DNA from: Ceratotherium simum simum
Taxonomy: Eukaryota > Chordata > Mammalia > Perissodactyla > Rhinocerotidae
Length of the DNA: 64,000 nt
Reading direction: 5' to 3'
Assembly: GCF_000283155.1 (NCBI RefSeq)
Contig: NW_004454210.1
Coordinates: forward strand, 1,483,527-1,547,526
The translations under genes and the position numbers were made by a program. Each line of letters begins with the position of its first letter. Within the stretch, counting starts at the first letter, position 1. The notes under the pieces are model-generated. The model was given only the letters and a program-made list of their open reading frames with translations, searched no databases and had not been told where the DNA came from. Of this stretch, positions 1 to 12,138 are shown in pieces.

Positions 1-44
1 GTGTTTTTTTAAAAAATATTAGGGACAAATCAGATAAGCTTGAA

Positions 45-190
45 TCTAAATCTTGACCTAGATATGTTACTTAACTTCTCAATTTCCCCATTTTAAAAAT
101 GCAAATAATAGTGTTTATCTCACAGTGTTTTTGTGAGAATGAAATGAAAGCATATATGTAAAAACACCTGCCATTCCTGGAACATACTGA
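45..190 (+). repeat. MIR SINE fragment
   Basis: The order of MIR core motifs is preserved: TTACTTAACTTCTCAATTT, then a CCCCATTTTAAAAATG run, then GTTTTTGTGAGAATGAAATGA, then CCTGCCATTCCTGGAACATA. The copy is diverged, and its 3' end is interrupted by the ERE SINE that follows. Confidence 0.55.
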
Positions 191-410
191 ATCGTTGTAT
201 TTATTTATTTATTTTTCCTACTGTTTTTTGGTGATGAAGATTGGCCCTGAACTAATATGTGTGCCAGTCTTCCTCTATTTTGTATGTGGGTCGCTGCCAC
301 AGTATGGCTTGATGAGTGACGTTGGTCCATGGCCAGGATCCGAACCCGTGAACCTGGGCTGCTGAAGTGGGGTACCCTGAACCTAACCACTATGCCAATG
401 GGCTGGCCCC
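189..410 (-). repeat. ERE-type SINE (perissodactyl)
   Basis: Antisense copy: T-rich tail (TATTTATTTATTT), GAAGATTGGCCCTGA, CTTCCTCTATTTTGTATG, GGATCCGAACCCGTGAACC and head complement GGGCTGGCCCC. It is flanked by TGGAACATACT (178-188) and TGGAGCATACT (411-421), an 11-bp duplication with one mismatch. The B-box-like GGTTCG...CC of the parental tRNA is visible in the complement. Confidence 0.9.
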
Positions 411-421
411 TGGAGCATACT

Positions 422-2619
422 ACATCTTAAAGAAATATTTCTCCCTCCAACTTGTACATATTCTGCTCACCATGCCACCCCCCATCATCAATTTTCATAT
501 TATAAAAAGGACTTTTGAAGAATGCAATGAGGAAGGAATAAGGGACTAGGAACTAGACTAACACGTGTGTAGACATAAATACGCTGATATAAGAAATAAT
601 ACAAGAAAACCTGTACATTTTCTCCGACAGCCCATCTCCATTTAATGTTACCTTTATAAAAATTCTAATCTAGAGATTAAGAACCATGAAATATTAGGAG
701 GAGAAAGCCTTTTGTATACCCTTTCTTTTAGCCGTCTCTTTTCACAGAAGGGGAAACCTTGGCCTAGGGTAGTTAAATTACTCACCTGAAGTCACGTGAA
801 TAGCACTAATAACTAATAGAACTAATAACTAGGTATAATTCTCTTTTGTTCTTTCCTCCATCAATTATCATCATCATTAAAACAGCTAAATTTATTGTGC
901 TATGTGTAAAGTCCTATTCTAAGCACTTACAAATATTGTTACTCAGTATATTATATTGTACCCTAATATGGTATATAATAGATATATGGACTTTATAAAG
1001 CTAATGATTTTTCTTCTTTCACTGCCAGTGAGGGACTGGACCTGGTTTCCTGTCAATAATGATTGGAAATAGGGATGGAGGTAGGAAGGCCTTCTACATT
1101 TTTTCAGTCTACCTTTTCAAAAAGTCTTTTCTCCTTCAGAGTTGCCTTTGGTACATACTTCAACAATTATGTACTGTCAGTTTTTATGTGACTTAAGGTT
1201 TGTCAATATTTTGCTCTGGTCGTCCAGAAGCATCCTATGGGGAGGCCTGATGACTGTAGTTGTAGGGGAAAAAAACAGGATTTTCCATTGTTAAACAGTA
1301 AGATCAGTTACTTTCCTTCTATGAAAATGATCTGTCTGCCCACTAGTTCTTTTTTTTTTTTTGCTTGTAACATAAAAAGTATCTATAAGAGAATATCTAT
1401 AAGAGAGTGAATAGTCCACACCAGACCACACTTGGTTGCAACTGGTTGTGGGCCTAAGCCATCAACAGAAGCTACTTGTGAGTACTTTTTTAGCTATTAT
1501 TCAGGTTTTTAGAAGGGCGTTGAGGACACTTTCCCTAAGTTTTAGTTGCGTTTTGACCTGTTGTCTTTCTAGATTTTCCTACATTATTCAGAAATTTGTA
1601 GCTATAATTTCTTCCATCAGATAACACAATAAAAAGTAGCTGGGCTTTAAAATCTTAATGGAAAATACAAAAGTAGGAGAGTTTGTGAGTATGGGTATTT
1701 TCATTGGGGAAAAAATACAAAACCATGAGTCTGTGCTAATAATAAAAGTATATAAATGAATGAATGAATACATATATACATAAATACATATATAAATAGG
1801 GGAGAGGGCTGTGGTCTTAGAGTAGAATGCTAAGTGTCGACTGTTGGGAGACAGTTATGGATCTCTTGAATCTCTGTACATCTTGTGAGCAGAGGCATTG
1901 ACTGTGTTTATTTCAGACCATTTTTTCAAGAGTGTTGTGTAGCCAGCAGCTTTGCAAGGTAGAGCTAATGTCTCCTGCCAGAGAAAAAAGCAGATGTGCT
2001 TCCAGCTTTGGAAGATCAAGATAGTGTTTTTCTATGGAACAAAGATATTTGGGTTCCATACGCCTAGGGTTCCTCTCCTTTAAAGTGCTGTGTGTGCAAG
2101 TGTCACCTGGACCTCTTCACATTGCCCTGTCGAAATTGGATCTCTGGTAAATGATGCAAGTATGAATGCTGATACTCTGGCTATTGCTGTTGGTACTGGT
2201 AATAAAGTCTTTCGTCTCTGATCCAGGAGTTTTGTGCCTTCTGATAGCATCCATGAGGCTATGGCATGCTAATTTAGTTGGCTTGCAACTGGGCAAAATC
2301 TCAGACTCTTCCTGGTTCTTCATTTTGCAGTCATTACAATAAAGATTTATTCAGGCAGGAATCGTCAGTAGCTACTAAATCTACTGGGGAAATTTTGGTA
2401 AGGAGTAGTATATTTGTGTGGTCTTAAAGTATCTCCCCAAGATTGCTTATTAATAACAAGACAAAAATTGTAATTGGACACTATCTTTACCAGATGATCA
2501 AAATTAACATCACACTTCTTCAATTGTGTCAGTTAGACATTGTATGCCTCTGAATGAGATGCCCTGAGAGGGATATAGCATTACTTATGTAGTGTTCTGA
2601 CGTGGAGTGCGTAACTTGA
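422..2619. other. Intronic sequence with little recognised
   Basis: AT-rich non-coding sequence. A weak antisense MIR-like fragment lies near 865-950 (AAATTTATTGTGCTATGTG, CTAAGCACTTACAAAT). A degenerate AT-rich simple stretch lies at 1745-1795 (GAATGAATGAATACATATATAC). No exon of EXOC6B and no other gene was recognised. Confidence 0.5.
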
Positions 2620-3424
2620 ATTTAATTTATGAGGAAACATCACAGAAACCCAAAATGAGGAGCATTCTATTATGAAGGACAAAAAAGAGAGGAAGAGAGA
2701 GTGTGTATTTAAAAAATGTTGGTCATAAAAGATCAAGAAAAGCCGAGGAACTGTTTAAGATTAAAGGAAGCTAAGGAGGCATGACAACTCAGTGCAATGC
2801 GGGTTGTCCTAGACCAGAGATTGGCAAACATTTTTTGTAGAGGAACTGAGAGTAAATATTTTAGGCTTTGTGAGCCATGGGGTCCCTGTTACAACTACTC
2901 AAGTTTGCTGTTATAGCTCAAAAGCAGCCGGACGCAATATGTAAATGAATGTGTGGTTGTATTCCAATCAAACTTTATTTACATAACAAACGGGTAATGG
3001 GGTGAATTTGACCCATGGGCCCTGGTTTGCTGACCTCTGTCCTAGACTGAATCCTGTACTCAAGGGAAAATATGCTGTAAAGGACATTTTTGGATTCATT
3101 GACAAAATTGGAATATGGATGGTAGATTAGGAAAATGTTAAATTTTCTGAAATTGATAACTATTCTGTTGTTATATAAGAAATTATTCTTATTCTCAGGA
3201 AACGCACAATGAAGTATTTACGAGTAAAGAGATCTGATGTATGTATAACATATTTTCAGATGCCTAAGGAAAAATATATATAGAAAGAGAGTAAATGATA
3301 AAGGAAATGAGGCACAATATTAATAATAGGTGAATCTAGGTGAAGAGTACATGGGTGTTTTTTCATACTATTCTTACAATTTTTCTGTAAATCAAAATTA
3401 TTTCCAAATAAAAAGTTAAAAGAG
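2620..3424 (+). repeat. Old L1 (L1M-type) 3' end, split by a hAT element
   Basis: It has the typical old L1 3' terminal region: CCCAAAATGAGGAGCATTCT, GCTAAGGAGGCATGACAACT, GGTGAATCTAGGTGAAGAG, then TTTTTCTGTAAATCAAAATT and an AATAAAAAGTT tail. Bases 2815-3039 are a later hAT insertion. The same family recurs at 63735-64000. Confidence 0.7.
2815..3039 (+). mobile_element. Non-autonomous hAT (Charlie/MER1-group) element
   Basis: A 225-bp element with terminal inverted repeats CAGAGATTGGCAAAC and GTTTGCTGACCTCTG and an internal AAATATTTTAGGCTTTGTGA motif. It is flanked by a perfect 8-bp target-site duplication TCCTAGAC (2807-2814 and 3040-3047), the length expected of hAT transposition. No transposase is encoded. 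Confidence 0.85.
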
Positions 3425-3638
3425 GGGGCCGGCCTGGTGGCGTAGTGGTTAAGTTCCTGTGCTCCGCTTCAGCGGCCTGGGGACCTATGCACCGCTTGTC
3501 AAGCCATGCTGTGGCAGCGTCCCCTGTAAAGTAGAGGAAGATGGGCACGGATGTTAGCCCAGGGCCAGTTTTCCTCAGCAAAAAGGAGGATTGGCAACAG
3601 ATGTCAGCTCAGGGCTAATCTTCCTCACACACACACAC
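3425..3638 (+). repeat. ERE-type SINE, sense
   Basis: Head GGGGCCGGCCTGGTGGCGTA, CTTGTCAAGCCATGCTGTGG, GTAGAGGAAGATGGGCACGG, GTTAGCCCAGGGCCAG, TCAGCTCAGGGCTAATCTTC and an (CA)n/A-rich tail. It is flanked by a perfect 15-bp duplication AAAAAGTTAAAAGAG (3410-3424 and 3639-3653). It inserted at the tail of the old L1 copy. Confidence 0.93.
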
Positions 3639-3653
3639 AAAAAGTTAAAAGAG

Positions 3654-4802
3654 TATGTGTGTTTATTTGTGAGTTTATATGTATGCATATGGCCTATAGG
3701 ATGAGAAAAATGTAAAAAATTTTGTAGCTCCTTTACATTCCCTTGATAGATACCTATAAAAAAAGGGAAATTAACCAAAACATGCATTGAAAATGAAAAT
3801 CTGTGATTGATGTAAGAAGGGAAGCCAGCAGACATCATCCTTGGCCTAATCTGAATGCACTTAGTTACCACGAGGCTGTAGTCTAGGGGCCAGAGGTTTT
3901 AGTGCGGTCTAAAAACGATGGTGGGAGCCACATTTTCCAGACTGCGAAACACAGGGTACCTTGTTTAGTCAGCACAGTTTAGGTCAAATGTGGTTATGAA
4001 AAACAGATGAATTCTGGTGATCAAGTTGTACTTTGACAAATATTCCATTGTTTGAACATGCAGTAATTTCTGAAAAATGTGAAGCAGCCTGGACTGCAGA
4101 GATTGAGTTCTCTCTTCTCAACTCTCTTGCCTGTTCACAAAGGTCTTGTCATCGTGGGGAGTAGAAATAACAGGGCAGAAGAAGTATGTTAGATACTTAC
4201 TGCCCCCCACCCCCCTTTTCTTTTCTTTGCTCTGCTGGCAAATCAAGCAATTCTGGGCAAGCTGTTTTGTCAGCTGGAGGTCTTGCACTACTCTAGGCTT
4301 AGGGGACAGCTTTTGTGTTTAAGTTTTGTGGATAGTGGTATGTTCTAATGAATTAGATACTTTGAGTTTATCCCATTAATAGAAACATGGTATAAAGATT
4401 TCCTTAAGGAAACCTTAGATATAGGTTTAGTGAGATGATGTTATATTTTGCTGGCTCCTCTGGCTCTGACCTGAGAGTCATTATTTCATCCAGTGTCTAT
4501 TCCTAGCTCAAGAGGCTTATCCATAGAGCTTTGTTCCTATAAGTTAAGAACTATAGTAATAGCGTAGCAGGCTAGAGATGCTTGATGCAGAGAAGTTCAT
4601 ATAGAGTCAAGTCCTCTTTGATGGCTTATTTTTCCATTTATATGCTTGTGTTGTACTTTTTTTGTTGCTTCAGGATTTTCTCTCACTTTACTCACTTTCT
4701 TCATTTTCCTTTCAATAAATATATGTTGCATACTTATTGTATGCAGTGCACATGGTCCATCTTTCTGCCTTTGGGTAGAATTTCTGTTCTGGGTGATTTA
4801 GA
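3654..4802. other. Intronic sequence, nothing recognised
   Basis: Non-coding sequence without clear repeat signatures apart from homopolymer runs (for example the C-rich tract near 4202-4216). No exon-like block was found. Confidence 0.5.
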
Positions 4803-5145
4803 CTTGTACTGTCCAATATGGTAGCCACTAGCCATATGTGGCTTTTGAGCACTTGAAACATGGATAGTCCAAATCAAGATGTATATAAGTGTAAAATACA
4901 CACCAGATTTCAAAGACTTGGTACAAAAAAAGGAATGTAAAATATTTCCTTATTAATTTCTTTATTGATTGCATAATGAAATGATAATATTTTGGATACA
5001 TTGGGTTAAATAAAATATATTATTAAATTTTTTGTCACCTGTTTTTTACTTTTTTTGTTTTACTGTGGCTTCTAGACAGTTTTAAATTGCGTATGTAGCT
5101 AACATTTGTGGCTTGCATTATATTTTTGTCAAACATTGCTGCTCA
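4803..5145 (+). mobile_element. Degenerate hAT-type (MER-group) DNA element
   Basis: Motifs in order: ACTGTCCAATATGGTAGCCA, ACTAGCCATATGTGGCTTTT, GAGCACTTGAAACATGG, AAAATACACACCAGATTT, GGGTTAAATAAAATATATTA and TGTGGCTTGCATTATATTT, ending CAAACATTGCTG. The ends resemble CAGTGCTGTCC and its complement. Target duplication is no longer clear, so this is an old copy. Confidence 0.6.
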
Positions 5146-7376
5146 TCAAGTATGAATTAATATATATGAACCTTGAGTATTTTTTCCCCTCTCTCTTATT
5201 ATGAAGAGATCCTGGTCATTTCTCGTATAAGTATGTTTAACATTTTTCTATAAAACAATATTAGCCACAATTATTACACTCTCTTTTTTTTTCTTTCAAT
5301 TTTGATGTTGGTCAGTACATCTAAAAAACACCTTCAGTTCTTGTCAAATTGCTATACCATTTCTGAATAAATTTAGAACCTTGGTGAATTACCCAGAAAT
5401 CTTGATGAATTCTGCTAGAACTTTGATATGAGCTACTAAAACCTTAAGGAAAGTCTCCATTGTTTTTGTTTTGTTTTTTTTAACTATTCTAGCTACGAGG
5501 AAGTGAGGTCATGGTAGTTGCATAATATAATGGGTTGTAAAATATGAAAGAAAGAAGACCTCATCTCTAATCTTGACCATTTAGTTATTTATAGAATTAT
5601 AAGTAAGTACAAAATGATGCAGTACATGTTTCATACTTATTCGTAAAGATTACCTTTTGTTGCTGAAATTTACAGTGCATTCTGCTCTGAGAAGAACATA
5701 CTGGGAAAAAAATGTTGATGGCTGCCTGGCTGTGTCTTTTGGAAATGTTGGTTCTTTCATGCCCTGGGAAGGCTGCCAAGATATGAGAATTGCAGTGTCC
5801 TACAGATAGCTTTGTTTTTTAGAAGCTTGAAGCTAAATCTTCATTGTATACATTACAATGTATATATACGCTAGTGTTGGACCTCTGCAAATGATTGTGG
5901 CAATCTTAACATCTTTTGTCATCATAGTTCCATGGTTTAGATTTAGTTTGTCTTGCATTAGGTAAGTCATGTTTGGTATTAGTGGCATGTATGTATCTGG
6001 GAAAGTTTTTAATCTCTCTGAGACTCAATTGTGGTATAGATACTTTTCAGGGCTGTAGGAACTTCTGTGACTTGAGGCCCCAGCAGGGAGCAGACCTGAT
6101 GAGGAATGAAGTTGTGGGCAACTTTAAGGAAGGGGAGAAACAAACTCCTGCTGTAGAGCTGCTTCAGCAGGAGGTGGAAGCATGATTTTTAGCCAAGAAG
6201 AATCATATACATCTGGACAAGGTCAGCTCTATAACAAAATGTATAACGTTACATACTTCCACAGGATGTCTTGGACTGAGATAGTATTATAAAATCAGTT
6301 CTTTGCAAGTAATTCCCTAATAAAATGCTGTAAAATGTTTCTACTTGAATGTCACATTATCAGAGAAATCCCATTAGCATTCATCAAAAGGCTGCAGGGA
6401 ATTTGCTGTAGCACTCCCTCTACCCTGAAAATCTTAACAAAATTGCCACAAAACATGGGTGGAAGAATTTATATATTTCTTCTGTGCAACTGAAAAAGCA
6501 GTAGTTCTTTTTAAGGTCATTGATGCATGTACATGTCAGGCCACACAAAGTAGTTTTTCTTATTTATTTTGGAGAACCAAAATAGAAAAGACTTTGATGC
6601 TTACAGCAAGGAGTATGTACACGTAAAGTATCCCTAAAGTGAATTTTAGTTACTGTACATTCTTTAAAGGTCACTTTTCAAAGGAAAACAACTACACCAA
6701 AAAACTATGTAACTAATGCTTTAATACAACTATACTTTATTCATTCAACTAATATTTATTGCAGATAGATTTTATTCTATACAATCTAACCAATCTAACA
6801 ATCCAACTGCAAACCAGTTAGCCCTCTAGGCTCTGAAGAGGTACATCAGGAGTTCCTTGCTTGGGAAAAAGAAAAAGAGTTCCTTGCTGAAAGTCTCAGC
6901 ACCTTTGTAAACATGAATGACATCGAGAAGGTCCTTGTTCTTAAAGAGGGAAAGAAATGTAAATGATATGATTAGCAACATTTCCCTTTTCATTTTAAGC
7001 TTTTCATCTCTAATCAATGGGTGAAACACATTCCTTCATTGAAACAATTTTGGTGGAAGTTTCCTGAAATGACACTAGGCCTGTCTACCTCCCCTGAAGT
7101 TTAGTGTGACTTAGTCTTAAAAGTTTGATTTGAGGGAGGGGAGAGTTTCAGAAGGAAACCTTCATCCATTCTTGGAGGAGACAAAAAAAAGCTACCCTTG
7201 TCAGGTTGCTGGAAGTAGAGTCTATGGAACTAGACAGAAAGCCTGCATAGAAGAGTGGTATAGTAGAAACAACATGAGCTGGTATCAGACAAATTGTCTT
7301 GCTATTAATAAACTTTGTAACTTTGGCTTTCAGTTTCTGTACAAGGATGGGAAAATGTACTTTAAAGAGTTATTGA
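5146..7376. other. Intronic sequence, mostly unique
   Basis: AT-rich non-coding sequence. A short L2/MIR-like remnant (TTCATTCAACTAATATTTAT) lies near 6738-6758. The CAGCAGG/CTGCTTCAGCAGG stretch around 6150-6175 is unremarkable. No gene feature is supported. Confidence 0.5.
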
Positions 7377-7486
7377 GGGCCGGCCCCGTGGCTTAGCGGT
7401 TAAGTGCGCACGCTCTGCTGCTGGCGGCCCGGGTTCGGATCCCGGGCGCGCACCTACGCACCGCTTCTCCGGCCATGCTGAGGCCG
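7377..7486 (+). repeat. Young ERE-type SINE head, cut by a gap
   Basis: A near-consensus head: GGGCCGGCCCCGTGGCTTAG, CGGTTAAGTGCGCACGCTC, GGTTCGGATCCCGGGCG and CTCCGGCCATGCTGAGGCCG, at which point N begins. The retained CpGs mark a young copy. The rest of the SINE is inside the gap; an A19 run directly after the gap (8425-8443) may be its tail. Confidence 0.9.
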
Positions 7487-8424
7487 NNNNNNNNNNNNNN
7501 NNNNNNNNNNNNNNNNNNNNNNNNNNNNNNNNNNNNNNNNNNNNNNNNNNNNNNNNNNNNNNNNNNNNNNNNNNNNNNNNNNNNNNNNNNNNNNNNNNNN
7601 NNNNNNNNNNNNNNNNNNNNNNNNNNNNNNNNNNNNNNNNNNNNNNNNNNNNNNNNNNNNNNNNNNNNNNNNNNNNNNNNNNNNNNNNNNNNNNNNNNNN
7701 NNNNNNNNNNNNNNNNNNNNNNNNNNNNNNNNNNNNNNNNNNNNNNNNNNNNNNNNNNNNNNNNNNNNNNNNNNNNNNNNNNNNNNNNNNNNNNNNNNNN
7801 NNNNNNNNNNNNNNNNNNNNNNNNNNNNNNNNNNNNNNNNNNNNNNNNNNNNNNNNNNNNNNNNNNNNNNNNNNNNNNNNNNNNNNNNNNNNNNNNNNNN
7901 NNNNNNNNNNNNNNNNNNNNNNNNNNNNNNNNNNNNNNNNNNNNNNNNNNNNNNNNNNNNNNNNNNNNNNNNNNNNNNNNNNNNNNNNNNNNNNNNNNNN
8001 NNNNNNNNNNNNNNNNNNNNNNNNNNNNNNNNNNNNNNNNNNNNNNNNNNNNNNNNNNNNNNNNNNNNNNNNNNNNNNNNNNNNNNNNNNNNNNNNNNNN
8101 NNNNNNNNNNNNNNNNNNNNNNNNNNNNNNNNNNNNNNNNNNNNNNNNNNNNNNNNNNNNNNNNNNNNNNNNNNNNNNNNNNNNNNNNNNNNNNNNNNNN
8201 NNNNNNNNNNNNNNNNNNNNNNNNNNNNNNNNNNNNNNNNNNNNNNNNNNNNNNNNNNNNNNNNNNNNNNNNNNNNNNNNNNNNNNNNNNNNNNNNNNNN
8301 NNNNNNNNNNNNNNNNNNNNNNNNNNNNNNNNNNNNNNNNNNNNNNNNNNNNNNNNNNNNNNNNNNNNNNNNNNNNNNNNNNNNNNNNNNNNNNNNNNNN
8401 NNNNNNNNNNNNNNNNNNNNNNNN
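7487..8424. other. Assembly gap (938 N)
   Basis: A run of N between an ERE SINE head and a poly-A run. Open frames reported across it have no meaning. The true length is unknown. Confidence 0.99.
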
Positions 8425-8469
8425 AAAAAAAAAAAAAAAAAAAGTTTAGGAGCTTCGTGGTTTTTTCCA

Positions 8470-8690
8470 CAGGACTTGCACACACGCTTTATCTCATTTG
8501 AGCCTCACGATACCAGTCTGACATAAGCAGGTTTTATAGTGAGCATCTTATATTGACTTGGTGGTTGATGGAACTGAGGCTCAGCAACATTAATTGATTT
8601 GCCCAGTGGATCACAGGGCTAGTGACTGGCAAAACTAGGAGCCAAGCCTGATTTTATGAGTCGTATTTGAAACCTCTTTTTACTTTCCTG
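8470..8690 (-). repeat. MIR SINE fragment, antisense
   Basis: Antisense MIR order: TTTATCTCATTTGAGCCTCA, GGAACTGAGGCTCAGCAAC, TTGATTTGCCCAGTGGATCA, GGGCTAGTGACTGGC, then GGAGCCAAGCCTGATTT. Diverged. Confidence 0.6.
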
Positions 8691-10344
8691 TATCATTAAT
8701 GTTTCTGTTGTAGGGGCAAATGCTATGCAGTAAGTAAAAAGACTTTTTCCATAATGATATGTACTGAAGATATTATGAAAAAATAAATACATTGGTATTG
8801 TTTTGCATTAATATCTTGTCTTTGAAGTTTGAGGAGAAAAAACTGTTTGTAAAATTTTTAATTAACAAAGCAACACTCTTGGTAGTTTCTGGAAAAAACT
8901 ACATTGAAAATAGTCATGCCCTACCTTCTAATATTGACAGAGACCTGGAAATCAGATATAAGGACTTGGAGAAAGACAGTCACAAAAACCACATTGGTTT
9001 TGGCTAGAAAAATGACTGGGGTAGAGAGAGAAGATGGACAAAATATGTTTAATAGTTTGTTCCTTAGATTGGGAGTGTTGGTTTATGAGGAACTCTAATA
9101 GTGTGTTAGTGTAGTCATACAAGGTCTCGTTGGGCCTGTCAGGGTGCTGCAACTGCTATGCAAAATTTCAGCCTTGCTGGGATAGTTCTTTACTATGTAG
9201 TTCATCCTAAGGGTTTATTTTTAATTAGAAATTACCCTGTGCTCTCTTCTCTGCTCTTCGTTCTAGACCTGGCTTGGGAAAAGCAAGAGGGGAGGGGCAG
9301 GTGCTAATACTGTTGTTTTAAAAGGATCGCTGCCAGCCCTAAGTTAGGCAGAGCCAAACTCATTCTGGACTAGTCTTAGGGTAGATCATCCTCCCTTGAG
9401 TTGCCAAATAGCCCTTCATAATGCCAGGTTATTGTGCAGTTTGTTCCAGGATAAAGCTTCATTTGGGCCCTCCCATTCAGAAAAGAGCAAAAATTTCCCC
9501 TCTTTCCAGGCATAGCTTTAATACTCTCTTAAGGGAGACTTTCAGATATTTGGCTATTTCAAAAGACCTTTTGTTGAAAGTTTCTACTGTGCAAGGTGTC
9601 TTCTGTTGCCTGAAGTCATCCCATATAGTTATTGTAGAGTTACATACTTGGTATTTACAGGGAGGAGTCGTCAGGTAGCCAGCCACCTTGTCTGTAGTCA
9701 GAAGTGGTAGATGACAAGGTCAACAAAGTATCAGTTTTTTGGTCATCTTATTGCTACCAGGACGGTGAATTCTTTTCCAGATGCCAGTGCTGTTGACTCT
9801 AACCCTGTCTAACTCTAGGCGTAGCACAGGAACCACTTTTATTCTCACCTATCAGCTTTGGACAAAGCACTTTTTTTCCTCTTCTTGTGTTCTTTATCTT
9901 GGAATCGGGCAGTTTCTATACTAATTATTCCACCATTGTCTTCTCTAGGCTCTTTCTGCCCTGACCTGGTGAGATCAGTCAGTGGACACCGTGATGCCTT
10001 TGATAAAAGGGAACTAAGGAGATACCTTTATTTTTTCCCTAAATGTCATTGTTCACTGTTTAAAAAAAAAATAGAAAAATTTGAAGAAACTGAATTACTC
10101 ACAATTCCACCACAATTTTGGCCTGCTACCTTATAGACATTATTTTCTGGACATATTTGATATACTTTTTACAAAAATTTAATTATACTATGTGCATTTC
10201 TTTATGCTTCCCCCCCTTAACATATACAGTATCACAAATATCTGTTCATGTCAATAAATGTGGACTCAGCATTATTGTTTTTGTTTCCACTATATAGGTT
10301 TACTTAATGCAATGTTGTTGGAATTAATCATGGTGGTGATGATG
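8691..10344. other. Intronic sequence, mostly unique
   Basis: No gene or confident repeat was recognised. A TGTGGACTCAGCATTATTGT stretch near 10260 precedes the next MIR. ORFs here are short and show no family resemblance. Confidence 0.5.
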
Positions 10345-10600
10345 GTGATGATGGCTACCATTTATTGAGTACTTACTGTATGCTAGGCATAATATTATAT
10401 GATCTGCATACATTATCTTATTTAGTCCTCATAGCAACCCTGACAAGCATATATATTAATATCCCTATTTTGCAGGTGAGGCAATTGAGACTTAGAGAGA
10501 TTAAATAAATAGCTTAAGATCACAAAGTTAGGGGGAAGCCAGGGTTCTAACCTATACTATTCAGATCTGAGTCCAAGTTCTTCCAACTGTGCACATTTTA
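10345..10600 (-). repeat. MIR SINE, antisense
   Basis: Well-preserved antisense MIR: TGGCTACCATTTATTGAGTA, CTTACTGTATGCTAGGCATA, TTATTTAGTCCTCATAGCAA, CCCTATTTTGCAGGTGAGG, CACAAAGTTAGGGGG and AAGCCAGGGTTCTAACC. Confidence 0.8.
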
Positions 10601-10689
10601 AACATTTCTTTTGGTCACAGATCTGATTATTACTTTAGGTAAAATTGTTAAAGTGAAATAAAGGGCATATACATTTTAAGCTTCCTGAT

Positions 10690-12138
10690 ACCTAACCTCT
10701 CAGAAAAGTCATAACAATTTACATTCCTTAGAAAAAGAATTTAGGAGTGCAGTTTTACCATTGTCAGCAATGTTGGGTGTTGTCTTTTTTCTTTTGCTAA
10801 TTTGGTAGGCAAAAAAATGGTACATTGTGAATTTCATTTGCATTTTTAAAAATATATTTAATACAGCATATTTAATAATAGAAAGGTAAAAATGTGTAGA
10901 GATCATTTTACACTGTGTTGAGGAAAGGGATGGGGGGATGGGGAAATGTGCAAATTTTTTCATTGCTCATTCTGGAACATTAACAGATACTGTCTAATCA
11001 AGTACAAGACTAAGGGTTCTATATAATGTTATCATTACAAAGGTAAACAATAGAGAAAAGAAACCCATCCTAAATAAGAATTTTAATCACTCTGCTAGAA
11101 CTTCCACTGCAGTGTTGAATGATAGTGGCAAAAGTGGGCATCCTTGCCTTGGTCCTGATCTTAGGGAAAGTCCCCAGACTTTCACTGTCGAGTATGATGT
11201 TAGCTTTGGGTTTTTCACAAATGTCTTTTATTGTGTCAAGGAAGTTCCTCTTTATTCCTAGTTGCCGAGTGTTTTTATGGTGAAAAGGTTTTGGATTTAT
11301 TAAACCATCCATGCATTCCTGGGATAAATCTCATTTGGTCATGGGGTATAATCCTTTTAATATGCTGTTGGAGTCAGTCTGCTAGCATTTTGTTGAGGAT
11401 TTTTGCATCTATATTCGTAAGGGATATTGGTCTGAAGATTTGTTTTTTATTGATGTCTCAATAGTTTATAACATTGTGAAATTTTGGTTGTACATTATTG
11501 TTTGTCAATCACCATATATATGTCTCCCTTCACCCCTTGTGCCTACCCCTCACTCCCCTTGCCCCTGGTAACCACTATACAGTTTTCTCTGTCCATGTGT
11601 TGGTTTATATTCCACATATGAGTGAGATCATATGGTGTTTGTCTTTCTCTTTCTGGCTTATTGCACTTAATCTAATACCCTTCAGGTCCATCCATCTTGT
11701 TGCAAATGGGACGATTTTGTCTTTTTTTATGGCTGAGTAGTATTCCATTGTATGTATGTATATATACATATATGTATACACACAACACATCTTCTTGATC
11801 CAATCATCAGTCGAGGGACACTTGGGTTGCTTCCACTTCTTGGCTATAGTGAATAATGCCGCAATGAACATAGGGTTGCATAAGCCTCTTTGGATTGTTG
11901 ATTTCAGGTTCGTTGGATAGATTCCCAGTAGTGGGATAGCTGGATCATAGGGTATTTCTATTGTTAATTTTTTGAGGAATCTCCGTACTGTTTTCCTTAG
12001 AGGCTGCACCAGTTTGCTTTCCTACCAGCTTAGTATGAGGGTTCCCATTTCTCCACATCCTCTCCAACATTTGTTGTTCTTTTGCTAATTTGGTAGGCAG
12101 AAAAATGGTACATTGTGAATTTCATTTGCATTTTTAAA
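10690..12138 (-). repeat. Composite of antisense L1 fragments bounded by a 61-bp direct repeat
   Basis: Bases 11060-11456 read antisense as the L1 ORF2 reverse-transcriptase region (TGATAGTGGCAAAAGTGGGC, CATCCATGCATTCCTGGGAT). Bases 11457-12078 are a second antisense L1, with 3' UTR first and the ORF2 C-terminus at 11605-12009 (on the minus strand, [15 protein letters not shown]). The two fragments are in the wrong order for a single antisense copy, so at least two events occurred. A 61-bp block with one mismatch occurs at 10791-10851 and 12079-12139. Confidence 0.75.

Noticed and set aside
7362..8485. Long open frames on both strands (up to 373 codons)
   Set aside because: They consist almost wholly of unknown residues from the N gap, plus SINE ends. 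They are not genes.
11605..12009. 134-codon minus-strand frame
   Set aside because: The residues ([15 protein letters not shown]) are L1 ORF2 C-terminal. It is a truncated retrotransposon fragment, not a host gene.
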